Origin: Eikenella halliae
Lineage (GTDB): Bacteria; Pseudomonadota; Gammaproteobacteria; Burkholderiales; Neisseriaceae
Assembly (NCBI RefSeq): GCF_001648475.1
Contig: NZ_LXSQ01000003.1
Span: forward strand, 1-64,000
Direction: 5' to 3'
DNA length: 64,000 nt
Shown: in pieces, positions 16,373 to 24,936 of the stretch
How positions within the stretch are numbered: the first letter of the stretch is position 1
How the letters are laid out: every line of letters starts with the position of its first letter
Notes under the pieces: model-generated
Database searches by the model: none
What the model saw: only the letters and a program-made list of their open reading frames with translations
Told to the model about the DNA's origin: nothing
Translations under genes and position numbers: made by a program

Positions 16373-17803
16373 ATGCGTATCCGAACCGCCCTCCTCCTGC
16401 CGCTGCTCGCCCTGCCGCTTCCCGCGCTGGCCGGTGGGCTCAACGGCGCCGAGCTGAGCCTGCCCTGGGGCATTCCCTTCGTGCTGATTCTGCTCTCCAT
16501 CGCCACCGGCCCGCTGTTTTTCGCCCATATTTGGCACCACCACTTCGGCAAAATCACCGCCGGCTGGACACTGGCCTTCCTCATCCCCTTTACCCTCGTG
16601 TACGGCTTCTCCACCAGCCTGCATGTGCTGGTACACGCCCTGGTGGCCGAATACATCCCCTTCATTTTGCTGCTATGGGCGCTCTACACCATCTCCGGCG
16701 GCATCCTCGTGTGGGGCAATCTGCACGGCAGCCCGCGCATGAACACCGCGCTGCTCGCCATCGGTACGCTCCTGGCCTCCGTGATGGGCACCACCGGCGC
16801 CGCCATGCTGATGATCCGCCCCATCCTCAAAGCCAACGACAACCGCAAGCACCGCGTGCATGTGGTGATTTTCTTCATCTTCCTCGTAGCCAATATCGGC
16901 GGCGGCCTCACCCCGCTGGGCGATCCGCCACTCTTCCTCGGCTTCCTCAAAGGCGTGGATTTCCTGTGGACGGTACAACACATGCTGCCGCCCGTGCTGA
17001 TTAGCGCCGCCGTGCTGCTCACCGTGTTCTACATCCTCGACAGCAAATACTTCGCCCAAGCCGACGAAATCCTGCCGCGCGACCCGAGCCCCGACAGCCC
17101 GCCCGAAAAAATCAAGCTCATGGGCAAATGGAACTTCCTGCTCCTGGGCGGCGTGGTGTCAGCCGTGATGATGTCCGGCATTTGGCAGCCCGCACACCCC
17201 GGCTTTGAAATCCTCGGCACGCACTATGCCCTGCCAAACCTCGCCCGCGACCTGATTTTGGTGGCGCTGGCCGTTACTTCCCTCGTCATCACCCCCAAAC
17301 AGGTGCGCGCCGGAAACGAATTCAACTGGGGCCCGATTGCCGAAGTGGGCAAACTCTTCCTCGGCATCTTCATCACCATCGCCCCCGTATTGGCCATGCT
17401 GCAAGCCGGCGAACACGGCGCGTTTGCCCCGCTGATTTCCCTGGTGCACGACGCTTCCGGCAACCCGATCAACGCCATGTATTTCTGGATGACCGGCATG
17501 CTCTCCGCCTTTTTGGACAACGCCCCCACCTACCTCGTGTTCTTCAACATGGCCGGCGGCGATGCGCACACCCTGATGAACGGCCACCTGTTCCACACCC
17601 TGCTGGCCGTATCCATGGGCTCCGTGTTCATGGGCGCGCTCAGCTACATCGGCAACGCCCCCAACTTCATGGTGAAAGCCATCGCCGAACAGCGCAAAGT
17701 GCCCATGCCCGGCTTCTTCGGCTACATGGCCTGGTCGTTCGGCATCCTCGTGCCGCTGTTTATCCTGCACACCTTGATTTTCTTCGTGTGGCAGATTTTC
17801 TAA
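16373..17803 (+). CDS. Putative sodium:proton antiporter (NhaD-like, ion-transporter superfamily)
   Basis: 476-residue inner-membrane protein with an N-terminal hydrophobic leader and about 12 transmembrane segments. Conserved polar blocks in membrane regions are GTTGAAMLMIRPILKAN (about residue 138), NIGGGLTPLGDPPLFLGFLKG (about 176) and AFLDNAPTYLVFFNMAGG (about 380), which resemble the substrate loops of NhaD/CitM-type carriers. Sodium/proton exchange is inferred from family resemblance; a carboxylate substrate is not excluded. Ends at a DUS-pair terminator. Confidence 0.75.
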   Translation: MRIRTALLLPLLALPLPALAGGLNGAELSLPWGIPFVLILLSIATGPLFFAHIWHHHFGKITAGWTLAFLIPFTLVYGFSTSLHVLVHALVAEYIPFILLLWALYTISGGILVWGNLHGSPRMNTALLAIGTLLASVMGTTGAAMLMIRPILKANDNRKHRVHVVIFFIFLVANIGGGLTPLGDPPLFLGFLKGVDFLWTVQHMLPPVLISAAVLLTVFYILDSKYFAQADEILPRDPSPDSPPEKIKLMGKWNFLLLGGVVSAVMMSGIWQPAHPGFEILGTHYALPNLARDLILVALAVTSLVITPKQVRAGNEFNWGPIAEVGKLFLGIFITIAPVLAMLQAGEHGAFAPLISLVHDASGNPINAMYFWMTGMLSAFLDNAPTYLVFFNMAGGDAHTLMNGHLFHTLLAVSMGSVFMGALSYIGNAPNFMVKAIAEQRKVPMPGFFGYMAWSFGILVPLFILHTLIFFVWQIF

Positions 17804-17817
17804 GGGCACAGTAAGAT

Positions 17818-17861
17818 GAAGGCTACCTGAAAACCTTGGTTTGGTTTTCAGGTAGCCTTTA
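17818..17861 (+). terminator. DUS-pair terminator
   Basis: AGGCTACCTGAA (17820-17831) and TTCAGGTAGCCT (17847-17858), stem extended to AAGGCTACCTGAAAACC; loop about 9 bases. Confidence 0.65.
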
Positions 17862-17879
17862 AATTTTGTGGAGCGAAAA

Positions 17880-18407
17880 ATGAAGCAATCCGGTTCTTAT
17901 TCTGCCCTTCAGTCTTTTGGGTATGGCCTAGCAATCGTTGCCACAACCCTCATCTCTTTTGCTGCTGCCGCCGCTAATTTCCTGCTTATCTGGATTGCAC
18001 CCCTTGCCTTTGCTGTAGATCCTGACGACCTCATGCGTATCATGATATTTTGGGTGTTTATGATTGGCCCTCCCATTGCATTTGTTTTATCACTCTATCT
18101 GTTAATCAAATATTTTTTTTCGGCAACGTTATTCCCGGAAGAATGCACCAAAACCAAATATATGCCTTATGGCATCAAAGACATCTTTTCCTTAATTGCC
18201 TCATGTTTGGGCATAATGGCTATCTACCAAACCCCAAGAACCCCTTTTTCCGACTGGATAAGATACAACTGGGCACCCCCACTATTCGTTATCTGGGGCT
18301 GGGTAGTCATCCGCTCCATCCGCTATACAGCATGGAAACTGCGTACCCAAGAGCAAACAAATCAAAAAACCACCATCGCCAAAGATGATCAAAACCACAG
18401 CGATTAA
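17880..18407 (+). CDS. Small integral membrane protein, unknown function
   Basis: 175 residues with four hydrophobic segments (around residues 15-45, 58-85, 103-120 and 132-150) and a charged tail RTQEQTNQKTTIAKDDQNHSD. The start at 17880 is preceded by TGGAG at 6 bases; a GTG four codons upstream overlaps that site and is less likely. More A+T than its neighbours. I do not recognise a family. Confidence 0.65.
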   Translation: MKQSGSYSALQSFGYGLAIVATTLISFAAAAANFLLIWIAPLAFAVDPDDLMRIMIFWVFMIGPPIAFVLSLYLLIKYFFSATLFPEECTKTKYMPYGIKDIFSLIASCLGIMAIYQTPRTPFSDWIRYNWAPPLFVIWGWVVIRSIRYTAWKLRTQEQTNQKTTIAKDDQNHSD

Positions 18408-18428
18408 AACCATGCAAACCCAGCCCCA

Positions 18429-18465
18429 TTTTCAGGTAGCCCCTTCCATACAGGCTACCTGAAAA
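18429..18465. repeat. Inverted DUS pair
   Basis: TTCAGGTAGCCC (18431-18442, 11 of 12) and AGGCTACCTGAA (18452-18463), 9-base loop, downstream of the membrane-protein gene. The rest of 18408-18704 holds a CREE and no gene. Confidence 0.55.
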
Positions 18466-18568
18466 TCATCTCCCGCAAAATCACCCTCCATCTTTTCCCG
18501 GCAAGAAACACCATCTTGCCGCAAAGCGCTACCACCCCGCGCCGCAAAACCCTTATACTGCCGCACAT

Positions 18569-18674
18569 TATAGTGAATTAAATTTAAATCAGGACAAGGC
18601 GTCGAGCCGCAGACAGTACAGATAGTACGGCAAGGCGAGACAACGCTGTACTGGTTTAAATTTAATTCACTATA
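18569..18674. mobile_element. Correia-type element (CREE), 106 bp
   Basis: Terminal inverted repeats TATAGTGAATTAAATTTAAA and its complement; core AGGACAAGGCGTCGAGCCGC, then AGACAGTACAGATAGTACGG. It sits 30 bases before the nitroreductase start, so its right end may supply promoter sequence, as reported for some Neisseria CREE. Confidence 0.85.
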
Positions 18675-18704
18675 CATTATCCAGCACACCCGAAAGGAAA
18701 AATC

Positions 18705-19310
18705 ATGACCCATCAAATCCTACAAGAAGCCGCCCGCACCCGCCGTTCCGTGTACGCCCTCAACAAAAACCTGCCCCTGCCCGCCGAAGAAGTGGCCGCC
18801 ATCGTAGAACACGCCGTGCTGCACACCCCCTCCTCTTTCAACTCCCAATCTACCCGCATCGTGGTGCTGTTCGGCGCCGAACACGAAAAACTCTGGCAGC
18901 TCACCGAAGCCGCCCTGCGCCAAATCGTGCCTGCCGACAAATTCGAGCCCACCGCCCAAAAACTGGCCGGCTTCGCCGCCGCAGCCGGCACTGTGCTTTT
19001 CTTTGAAGACCAATCCGTCGTACGCGGCCTGCAAGAGCAATTCCCCGCCTACGCCGCCAACTTCCCCGTGTGGGCCGAACACGCCGACGCCATGCACCAA
19101 TACGCCGTGTGGACCACCTTCGCCGCCGCCGGCATCGGCGCCAACCTGCAACACTACAACCCCGTCATCGACCAAGCCGTGGCCGAACAATGGCAAATCC
19201 CCGCCAGCTGGACCCTGCGCGCCCAGCTCGTATTCGGCGGTATCGCCGCACCCGCCGCAGACAAGCAGTTCGCCCCGGTTGAAGGCCGCTTTAAAGTACA
19301 CGGCCTGTAA
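18705..19310 (+). CDS. Nitroreductase family protein
   Basis: Predicted FMN-dependent oxidoreductase. 201 residues: AARTRRSVYALNKNLPLPAEEVAAIVEHAVLHTPSSFNSQS is the N-terminal FMN-phosphate-binding block, and WTTFAAAGIGANLQHYNPVID the C-terminal one. This is the short YdgI/fatty-acid-repression type rather than NfsA/B. Substrate unknown. AAAGGA precedes the ATG. The gene sits directly behind a CREE and ends in a hairpin with non-Eikenella DUS-like arms. Confidence 0.85.
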   Translation: MTHQILQEAARTRRSVYALNKNLPLPAEEVAAIVEHAVLHTPSSFNSQSTRIVVLFGAEHEKLWQLTEAALRQIVPADKFEPTAQKLAGFAAAAGTVLFFEDQSVVRGLQEQFPAYAANFPVWAEHADAMHQYAVWTTFAAAGIGANLQHYNPVIDQAVAEQWQIPASWTLRAQLVFGGIAAPAADKQFAPVEGRFKVHGL

Positions 19311-19330
19311 ACAGCCGCGCCTTTAAACGC

Positions 19331-19391
19331 AAAAAGCCGCCTGAAAACGGATGCCGCAAGTTTCTGCGGATTCGTTTTCAGGCAGCTTTTT
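19331..19391 (+). terminator. Terminator with variant DUS arms
   Basis: AAAAAGCCGCCTGAAAACG (19331-19349) and CGTTTTCAGGCAGCTTTTT (19373-19391) pair with one mismatch, enclosing a second small stem ATGCCGCAAGTTTCTGCGGAT. The arms read GCCGCCTGAA and GCTGCCTGAA rather than the local GCTACCTGAA. Confidence 0.7.
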
Positions 19392-19399
19392 GTCCGGCT

Positions 19400-19504
19400 T
19401 ATGGCCAACCAACCGAACTTTCAACGAAGCAGCAAGCCGAAAGCGCCCGGAAGCACAGCAAGGCAAAACAATGCCGTCGCGGCAAATTCGGTTGGTTGGC
19501 CATA
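19400..19504. mobile_element. 105-bp inverted-repeat element, not a standard CREE
   Basis: Perfect 18-bp terminal inverted repeats TATGGCCAACCAACCGAA (19400-19417) and TTCGGTTGGTTGGCCATA (19487-19504). The interior AGCAGCAAGCCGAAAGCG...AGCAAGGCAAAACAATG weakly follows the CREE core order (GGCGGCGAGCCGCAGAC...GGCAAGGCGAGGCAACG). Its length equals that of the CREE copies. It has no coding capacity. Confidence 0.6.
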
Positions 19505-19632
19505 GTGCGGCGGGAAGACGGCGGCAGAGCGGCCTAGGAAGCTTTTTTGTGAACGGGGAAACAAGGGAAAGGCTACCTGAAAATCTTCATTTCATTGCGG
19601 CTCATGCTTTCAGGTAGCCTGCTATCCGAATA

Positions 19633-19736
19633 TATAGTGAATTAACAAAAATCAGGACAAGGCGGCGAGCCGCAGACAGTACAGATAGTACGGCAAGGCG
19701 AGGCAACGCTGTACTGGTTTTTGTTAATTCACCATA
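19633..19736. mobile_element. Correia-type element (CREE), 104 bp
   Basis: TATAGTGAATTAACAAAAAT at the left and ATTCACCATA at the right (one change from TATA). It lies 14 bp past the stop of the membrane-protein gene at 19751. The paralogous gene copy has the same flanks without the element (see findings). Confidence 0.88.
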
Positions 19737-19750
19737 GGACGACCGATTTA

Positions 19751-20212
19751 TTACGGCTGCAGTTTGGGCAGAAATACCGACAAAACCAGCGAGCTGGCCG
19801 CGCCGCAGCTCATGATAACCAGCATTTCCATCAACAATGTTTCCGGGTGGCTATACAACGTGCTGACATCCCAGCTTATTACCACAAACCATAACAATGA
19901 CAGCACCGCGCCCGCCACCACCGCGCAGGCCACGCCTTTTGTCGTGCGGTGCAGGCGCAACCGCATAGCCAGCAGGCCGCTCAGCAGCGCGGGGATGCCG
20001 CCGAACACATAGCCCCACAGCACCAACCCCCATATTGCGCCAAACACCTCAGCCAAACCGGCTTGGGAAAGCCAGTCGCTTTGCAGCCATAAGTAGTAAC
20101 AAGCCAGCAGCCACATCCCCAACGGCCCGCCGAATAGGGCGTAAATAATCGGTACCCGCCACGGGTAAGGCGGTTTGGCAGAGTCTGCCGCTTGCGGTTT
20201 GTGTTGTTTCAT
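19751..20212 (-). CDS. Tandem-duplicated four-helix membrane protein, copy A
   Basis: 153 residues. MKQHKPQAADSAKPPYPWRVPIIYALFGGPLG then four hydrophobic segments, with KG at the cytoplasmic turn near residue 92. It is about two-thirds identical to the next gene, especially at both ends. No family recognised. Its upstream spacer (about 20213-20300) is also repeated upstream of copy B, so the duplicated unit is gene plus spacer. Confidence 0.7.
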   Translation of the reverse strand: MKQHKPQAADSAKPPYPWRVPIIYALFGGPLGMWLLACYYLWLQSDWLSQAGLAEVFGAIWGLVLWGYVFGGIPALLSGLLAMRLRLHRTTKGVACAVVAGAVLSLLWFVVISWDVSTLYSHPETLLMEMLVIMSCGAASSLVLSVFLPKLQP

Positions 20213-20316
20213 TTCATTACCCTTTCCGTATCACGTTGCGGGCTACCTGAAAATGCAGCCGATGCAGGCCGGGGTTAGGCTTCAGGTAGCCTGCGATCCG
20301 AATATGGATGTCCGAT

Positions 20317-20778
20317 TTATTGCGGCTGCGGTTTGGGCAGGAACACCGACAAAACCAGTGAACTGGCCGCGCCGCAGACCATAACTACCGCCAGCCTCAT
20401 CAATGCTACTTCCGGCCGCTGATATAGCTTACTGACATTCCAGTGGATTAGCACCAGCCATAACAACAAAACCACCGCCCCAATCGCCACCATGCAAGCG
20501 ATACCTTTTACCGTACGGCGCAAGTGTAGCCGCATCGACAGCAAGCCGGTAAGCAGCATGGGAATGCCGCCGAAAACATATCCCAACGACGTTATCTCCC
20601 ACATATCACCGATGATTACAGAAAAACTGGTTTGAGAAAGCCGGCCGTTTTGCAACCATAAGTAAACCGCCAACAACCACGCCCCCAACGGCCCGCCAAA
20701 TAAGGCGTAAATAATCGGCACCCGCCACGGATAAGGCGGTTTGGCGGGGTCTGCTGTTTGCGGTTTGTGTTGTTTCAT
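20317..20778 (-). CDS. Tandem-duplicated four-helix membrane protein, copy B
   Basis: 153 residues, paralogue of copy A with the same start MKQHKPQ, the same PYPWRVPIIYALFGGPLG block and a C-terminus ending CGAASSLVLSVFLPKPQPQ. Divergence is greatest in the middle helices. The stop differs by one codon because the empty CREE site lies just past it. Function unknown. Confidence 0.7.
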   Translation of the reverse strand: MKQHKPQTADPAKPPYPWRVPIIYALFGGPLGAWLLAVYLWLQNGRLSQTSFSVIIGDMWEITSLGYVFGGIPMLLTGLLSMRLHLRRTVKGIACMVAIGAVVLLLWLVLIHWNVSKLYQRPEVALMRLAVVMVCGAASSLVLSVFLPKPQPQ

Positions 20779-20927
20779 CTCATCAACCTTTCTGTATCAC
20801 GTTGCGGGCTACCTGAAAACACAGCCGATGCAGGCCGGGGTTAGGCTTTCAGGTAGCCCAAACCTATGCTTTATGCGGCGGCGGCCATGCTGGCAAGCCG
20901 GGTTCGAGAATCCGGCCTGCCGCTTTT

Positions 20928-22217
20928 TCAGGTAGCCCCTGCGGCTTCTTCTGCACGATTTCCCAAAGCCGCGCACACGGCTTCGGCAATCCGCCCGCTC
21001 GCGCCTTGGTGGGCTTGGATAAAGCCGGCGGCTTGGGCGGAGAAGCGTTCGCGTTCGGCGGGGTTGGCCAGCCAGTGTTGTATGGCGGCATACCATTCGG
21101 CGGGGGTGGCTACCTGAAGCGCGGCGCCGGCGGCCAATGCGCCCGCGCAGGCGGCGGCGAAGTTGTAGGTGGAATAGCCAAACAGGGCAGGCTTGCCGCA
21201 GGCGATGGGTTCGATGATGTTTTGGCAGCCTGTGTCCACCAGGCTGCCGCCCACAAAGGCCATATCGGCGGCCAGATAGTAGGCGAACAGCTCGCCCATG
21301 CTGTCGCCCAGCCACACTTGCGTGTCGGGGCGCACGGGGGCTTCGTCGCTGCGCCGCTGCACACGCAGGCCGAGTGCCGCCGCGCCTTCGGCCACAGCAT
21401 CGAAGCGCTCGGGATGGCGCGGCACGATCACCAAAAGCGCATCGCCGCAATACTGCCGCCACTCTTGCAGCAGCAGCAGCGCTTCGTCTTGGTTTTGATG
21501 AAACCGCGTGCTGGCACACACCACAACGAGGCGGCTGCCGATGCGCTGCTTAAACGCTGCGGCCAACCCGTGCATGGCTGCGGGCGGGGCGATGTCGTAT
21601 TTGGTGTTGCCGCACACCAGCACGTTTTCCGCGCCGATGCTGCGCAGGCGTTCGGCATCGGCTTCGGTTTGGGCAAGCACGCGGCGGAAGGATTGCAGGG
21701 CGGGGGCGAATAAGGACGGCCAGCGGCGGTAGCCCTGCGCGGATTGTTCGGAGAGGCGGGCGTTGGCCAGGAACACGGGCAGGTCGGCCGAGCGGCAAGC
21801 ATCCAGCAGGTTCGGCCAGATTTCGGTTTCCATGATGATGCCGAAACGCGGCTTGTGCTGGGCGAGGAAGGCGGCTGTCCAAGCCGGGTGGTCGTAGGGC
21901 AGGTAGCGACATTGGGCATCGGGAAACAGGCTCTCGGCGGTGGCGCGGCCGGTGGGCGTCATTTGCGTGAGCAGCAGCGGGGCATCGGGAAAACGGCGGC
22001 GCAAAGCCTGCACCAGCGGCACGGCGGCGCGGGTTTCGCCCACAGACACGGCGTGCACCCAAATGGCGTGCTGCACAGGATTATCCGGCGGCTCGCCGAA
22101 ACGCTCGCCTTGATGCAGCAGATAGGCGGGGGAGCGGCGGCTGCGCTTGGCGAGCAGATGGCGGGCCAGCGGGCGGCCGAGGAGGCGGGTGAGCAGGCGG
22201 TAGAGGGCGGGGAGCAT
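20928..22217 (-). CDS. waaA: 3-deoxy-D-manno-octulosonic acid (Kdo) transferase
   Basis: Transfers Kdo from CMP-Kdo to lipid A precursor at the inner membrane, the first LPS core step. 429 residues: N-terminal membrane-associating helix, VHAVSVGETRAA (base Glu near residue 60), METEIWPNLL, CGNTKYD, and C-terminal FVGGSLVDTGCQNIIEPIACGKP. The block usually read as AGSTHxGEE appears as CASTRFHQNQDE. Whether it adds one or two Kdo residues is not readable. It lies between the two duplicated gene pairs. Confidence 0.93.
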   Translation of the reverse strand: MLPALYRLLTRLLGRPLARHLLAKRSRRSPAYLLHQGERFGEPPDNPVQHAIWVHAVSVGETRAAVPLVQALRRRFPDAPLLLTQMTPTGRATAESLFPDAQCRYLPYDHPAWTAAFLAQHKPRFGIIMETEIWPNLLDACRSADLPVFLANARLSEQSAQGYRRWPSLFAPALQSFRRVLAQTEADAERLRSIGAENVLVCGNTKYDIAPPAAMHGLAAAFKQRIGSRLVVVCASTRFHQNQDEALLLLQEWRQYCGDALLVIVPRHPERFDAVAEGAAALGLRVQRRSDEAPVRPDTQVWLGDSMGELFAYYLAADMAFVGGSLVDTGCQNIIEPIACGKPALFGYSTYNFAAACAGALAAGAALQVATPAEWYAAIQHWLANPAERERFSAQAAGFIQAHQGASGRIAEAVCAALGNRAEEAAGAT

Positions 22218-22621
22218 GATTGGATAAAGCGTTTCAGGTAGCCTTTGGGTGGGGAGAGGCTACCTGAAAAATCAGATTGGGTGAAGTGGGACGCGGATGC
22301 CGGACACGAATGCCCAGGCTGCGGGAAACGGTTTCAGGTAGCCTGCATGCGGATTGGGGCTACCTGAAAGCGTAGCTTCAACACAGTTATAGTGAATTAA
22401 CAAAAACCAGTACAGCGTTGCCTCGCCTTGCCGTACTATCTGTACTGTCTGCGGCTCGTCGCCTTGTCCTGATTTTTGTTAATTCACTATAAAAGCCCTA
22501 TCTTGGATTAGGCGGCAAACCCCAACCCATCGTCTGCCGGAGACGGCTTGGGCTGCTACGCCTGCGGCTAACCCAAGCTGCGCAGGCTTGCCGATGTTTT
22601 CAGGTAGCCTGTCAGGGCAGG
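22218..22621. other. Intergenic region: DUS copies, a CREE and GC-rich palindromes
   Basis: DUS copies near 22234, 22258, 22334, 22360 and 22601 and the CREE at 22388-22491. From 22500 to 22600 there is a GC-rich stretch with CGTCTGCCGGAGACG and CTTGGGCT...AACCCAAG inverted repeats. I see no gene. Confidence 0.6.
22388..22491. mobile_element. Correia-type element (CREE), 104 bp
   Basis: TATAGTGAATTAACAAAAAC at the left, GTTAATTCACTATA at the right; core in the opposite orientation to the copy at 19633. Terminal repeats are intact. Confidence 0.88.
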
Positions 22622-23494
22622 CTAGTGTCCTTCCTGTTGCAGCAGGCGCAATGCAGATTGGGCGGAACCGTCCCCTTGGGCGGCAGCTTTCTCAAGCCAG
22701 TAGCGGGCACGGGCATAGTCTTGCGGCACGCCATGACCTTGGTAATACAGCATGCCGAGGTTATGTTGTGCGGCAGCATAGCCTTGGGCAGCGGCTTTTT
22801 CATACCAGCGGCGGGCAATGGCGTCATCCCGAGGAACCCCCAGCCCTTTTTCGTAAAAGGCACCCAGATTGAATTGCGCTACTGCCATCCCTTGTGCTGC
22901 GGCTTTTTCAAACCAATAGCAGGCACGGGCATAGTCTTGCGGCACACCGTGCCCGTTCAAATACAAAACTCCAAGATTGAATTGGGCATCGGGAAAACCT
23001 TGGGCAGCAGCTTTTTCATACCAATCTCGGGCATATGCATAGTTTTGCGGCATCCCCTGCCCTTTTTCATAGCAAATGCCAAAGTTATATTGTGCAACAG
23101 CATAACCCTGGGCAGCGGCTTTCCCATACCAATGGCAGGCACGGGAGAAATCCCGGCCAACACCATATCCGTTTCGATAAAAAATCCCGAGGTTGTATTG
23201 CGAGGCGGACACGCCTTGCACAGCGGCTTGTTCAAACCAATGACGGGCGCGGGCATAGTCTTGCGGCACGCCCTGCCCTTTTTCATACATCACGCCAAGG
23301 TTGTGCTGGGCGGTGGCATAGCCTTGTTGTGCCAACGGCAAAAATAATTCATGGGCGCGGCGGTAGTCTTGTTGCTGATAGGCGGAGATGGCCTGATTGA
23401 GTTGCTGCCGCTGCTCGGCCGTCGGTGCGGCGGCTGTGGTTAATGATGCGGCCAACAGGCTGGCGGCGAGAAGGAGTCTGATACGGCGGTTCAT
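22622..23494 (-). CDS. Secreted Sel1-repeat protein, copy A (7 repeats)
   Basis: 290 residues: signal peptide ending in AAA near residue 24, then seven Sel1-like repeats of 36 residues of the form QDYARARHWFEKAAAQGxxxAQxNLGxxYxxGxGVP, the last one truncated to ...SAQSALRLLQQEGH. Such repeats form a solenoid for protein binding; many secreted members mediate envelope or host interactions. It is the shorter member of a tandem pair sharing leader, first repeat, last repeat and upstream sequence. Confidence 0.85.
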   Translation of the reverse strand: MNRRIRLLLAASLLAASLTTAAAPTAEQRQQLNQAISAYQQQDYRRAHELFLPLAQQGYATAQHNLGVMYEKGQGVPQDYARARHWFEQAAVQGVSASQYNLGIFYRNGYGVGRDFSRACHWYGKAAAQGYAVAQYNFGICYEKGQGMPQNYAYARDWYEKAAAQGFPDAQFNLGVLYLNGHGVPQDYARACYWFEKAAAQGMAVAQFNLGAFYEKGLGVPRDDAIARRWYEKAAAQGYAAAQHNLGMLYYQGHGVPQDYARARYWLEKAAAQGDGSAQSALRLLQQEGH

Positions 23495-23585
23495 ATTTTT
23501 TCCGATAAATAATGGACAAATCTGCGATTTATCTCATTCTCTTACGAGAGAAAGGTTGGGTTTTCAGGTAGCCTGATGAGGCAGG

Positions 23586-24782
23586 CTAGTGCCCTTCCCG
23601 TTGCAGCAGGCGCAATGCAGATTGGGCGGGGCCGTCCCCTTGAGTGGCAGCTTTCTCAAACCAGTAGCGGGCACGGGCATAGTCTTGCGGCACGCCATGA
23701 CCCTTTGCATACAAGACGCCAAGGTTGGTTTGGGCAACAGCATAGCCTTGAGCCGCGGCTTTTTCATACCAGTGGCGGGCACGGACGTAATCCTGAGTTA
23801 CCCCCAGTCCTCGGTTGTAAAGAATACCAAGATTGTTTTGCGCAGCAATCATGCCTTGAGCAGCAGCTTTTTCAAACCAATGGCGGGCACGGACATAGTC
23901 TTGCGGCACACCATGGCCTTTGTAATATAAAAAACCAAGATTATATTGGGCATCAGCCATTCCTTGGGCAGCGGCTTTTTCAAACCAATAGCGGGCACGG
24001 GCATAATCCCGAGTTACACCCAGCCCACGGTTGTAAAGGACACCAAGATTGTGTTGCGCGGCAGCCAATCCTTGCGCAGCAGCTTTTTCATACCAGTAGC
24101 GGGCGTGGGTATAGTCTTGCTGCACACCATGACCTTGGTCATACAACAGACCGAGGCTCTGTTGTGCGGCAGCATAGCCTTGAGCAGCCGCTTTTTCATA
24201 CCAATGGCGGGCACGGGCATAATCTTGGGTTACACCTAACCCTTGTCTATAAAATACACCAAGATTGTATTGTGCCACAGCCTTACCTTGGGTAGCCGCT
24301 TTTTCAAACCAGTGGCGGGCACGAACATAGTCTTGCGGCACGCCATGCCCGTTGTAATATAGGGAGCCAAGGTTGTGTTGCGCATCGGCATAACCTTGAG
24401 CAGCAGCCTTTTCATACCAATGGCGGGCACGGACATAATCCCTAGTTACACCCAGCCCACGGTTGTAAAGGACGCCGAGATTGTATTGCGCAGCAGTATC
24501 ATTTTGGGCAGCCGCTTGTTCAAACCAATAACGGGCGCGGGCATAGTCTTGCGGCACGCCTTCCCCCTTCGCATACAAGAGGCCGAGGTTTTGCTGAGCG
24601 GTAGCATCGCCTTGCTGTGCCAACGGCAAAAATAATTCATGGGCGCGGCGGTAGTCTTGTTGCTGATAGGCGGAAAAGGCCTGATCGAGTTGCTGCCGCT
24701 GCTCGGCCGTCGGTGCGGCGGCTGTGGTTAATGATGCGGCCAGCAGGCTGGCGGCGAGAAGGAGTCTGATACGGCAGTTCAT
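23586..24782 (-). CDS. Secreted Sel1-repeat protein, copy B (10 repeats)
   Basis: 398 residues, same signal peptide and terminal repeats as copy A, but ten 36-residue Sel1 units. Middle repeats are nearly identical to each other (RARHWYEKAAAQGYA.AQ), which favours gain or loss of 108-bp units by slippage or recombination. The upstream stretch with TTTATCTCATTCTCTTACGAG is shared with copy A. Role unknown; periplasmic or surface location inferred from the signal peptide. Confidence 0.85.
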   Translation of the reverse strand: MNCRIRLLLAASLLAASLTTAAAPTAEQRQQLDQAFSAYQQQDYRRAHELFLPLAQQGDATAQQNLGLLYAKGEGVPQDYARARYWFEQAAAQNDTAAQYNLGVLYNRGLGVTRDYVRARHWYEKAAAQGYADAQHNLGSLYYNGHGVPQDYVRARHWFEKAATQGKAVAQYNLGVFYRQGLGVTQDYARARHWYEKAAAQGYAAAQQSLGLLYDQGHGVQQDYTHARYWYEKAAAQGLAAAQHNLGVLYNRGLGVTRDYARARYWFEKAAAQGMADAQYNLGFLYYKGHGVPQDYVRARHWFEKAAAQGMIAAQNNLGILYNRGLGVTQDYVRARHWYEKAAAQGYAVAQTNLGVLYAKGHGVPQDYARARYWFEKAATQGDGPAQSALRLLQREGH

Positions 24783-24849
24783 ATCTTTTCCGATAACTAA
24801 TGGGGCAAATCTGCGATTTATCTCATTCTCTTACGAGAGAAAGGTTGGG

Positions 24850-24892
24850 TTTTCAGGTAGCCTTCCGCGCATCGGCGAAGGCTACCTGAAAC
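24850..24892 (-). terminator. Inverted DUS pair after tamB
   Basis: TTCAGGTAGCCT (24852-24863) and AGGCTACCTGAA (24879-24890), 15-base loop, 45 bp past the tamB stop. Confidence 0.5.
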
Positions 24893-24936
24893 TTTATCCA
24901 AGCCGAAATCCTGCGGCGGCTTGGCCGGACGGCGGT

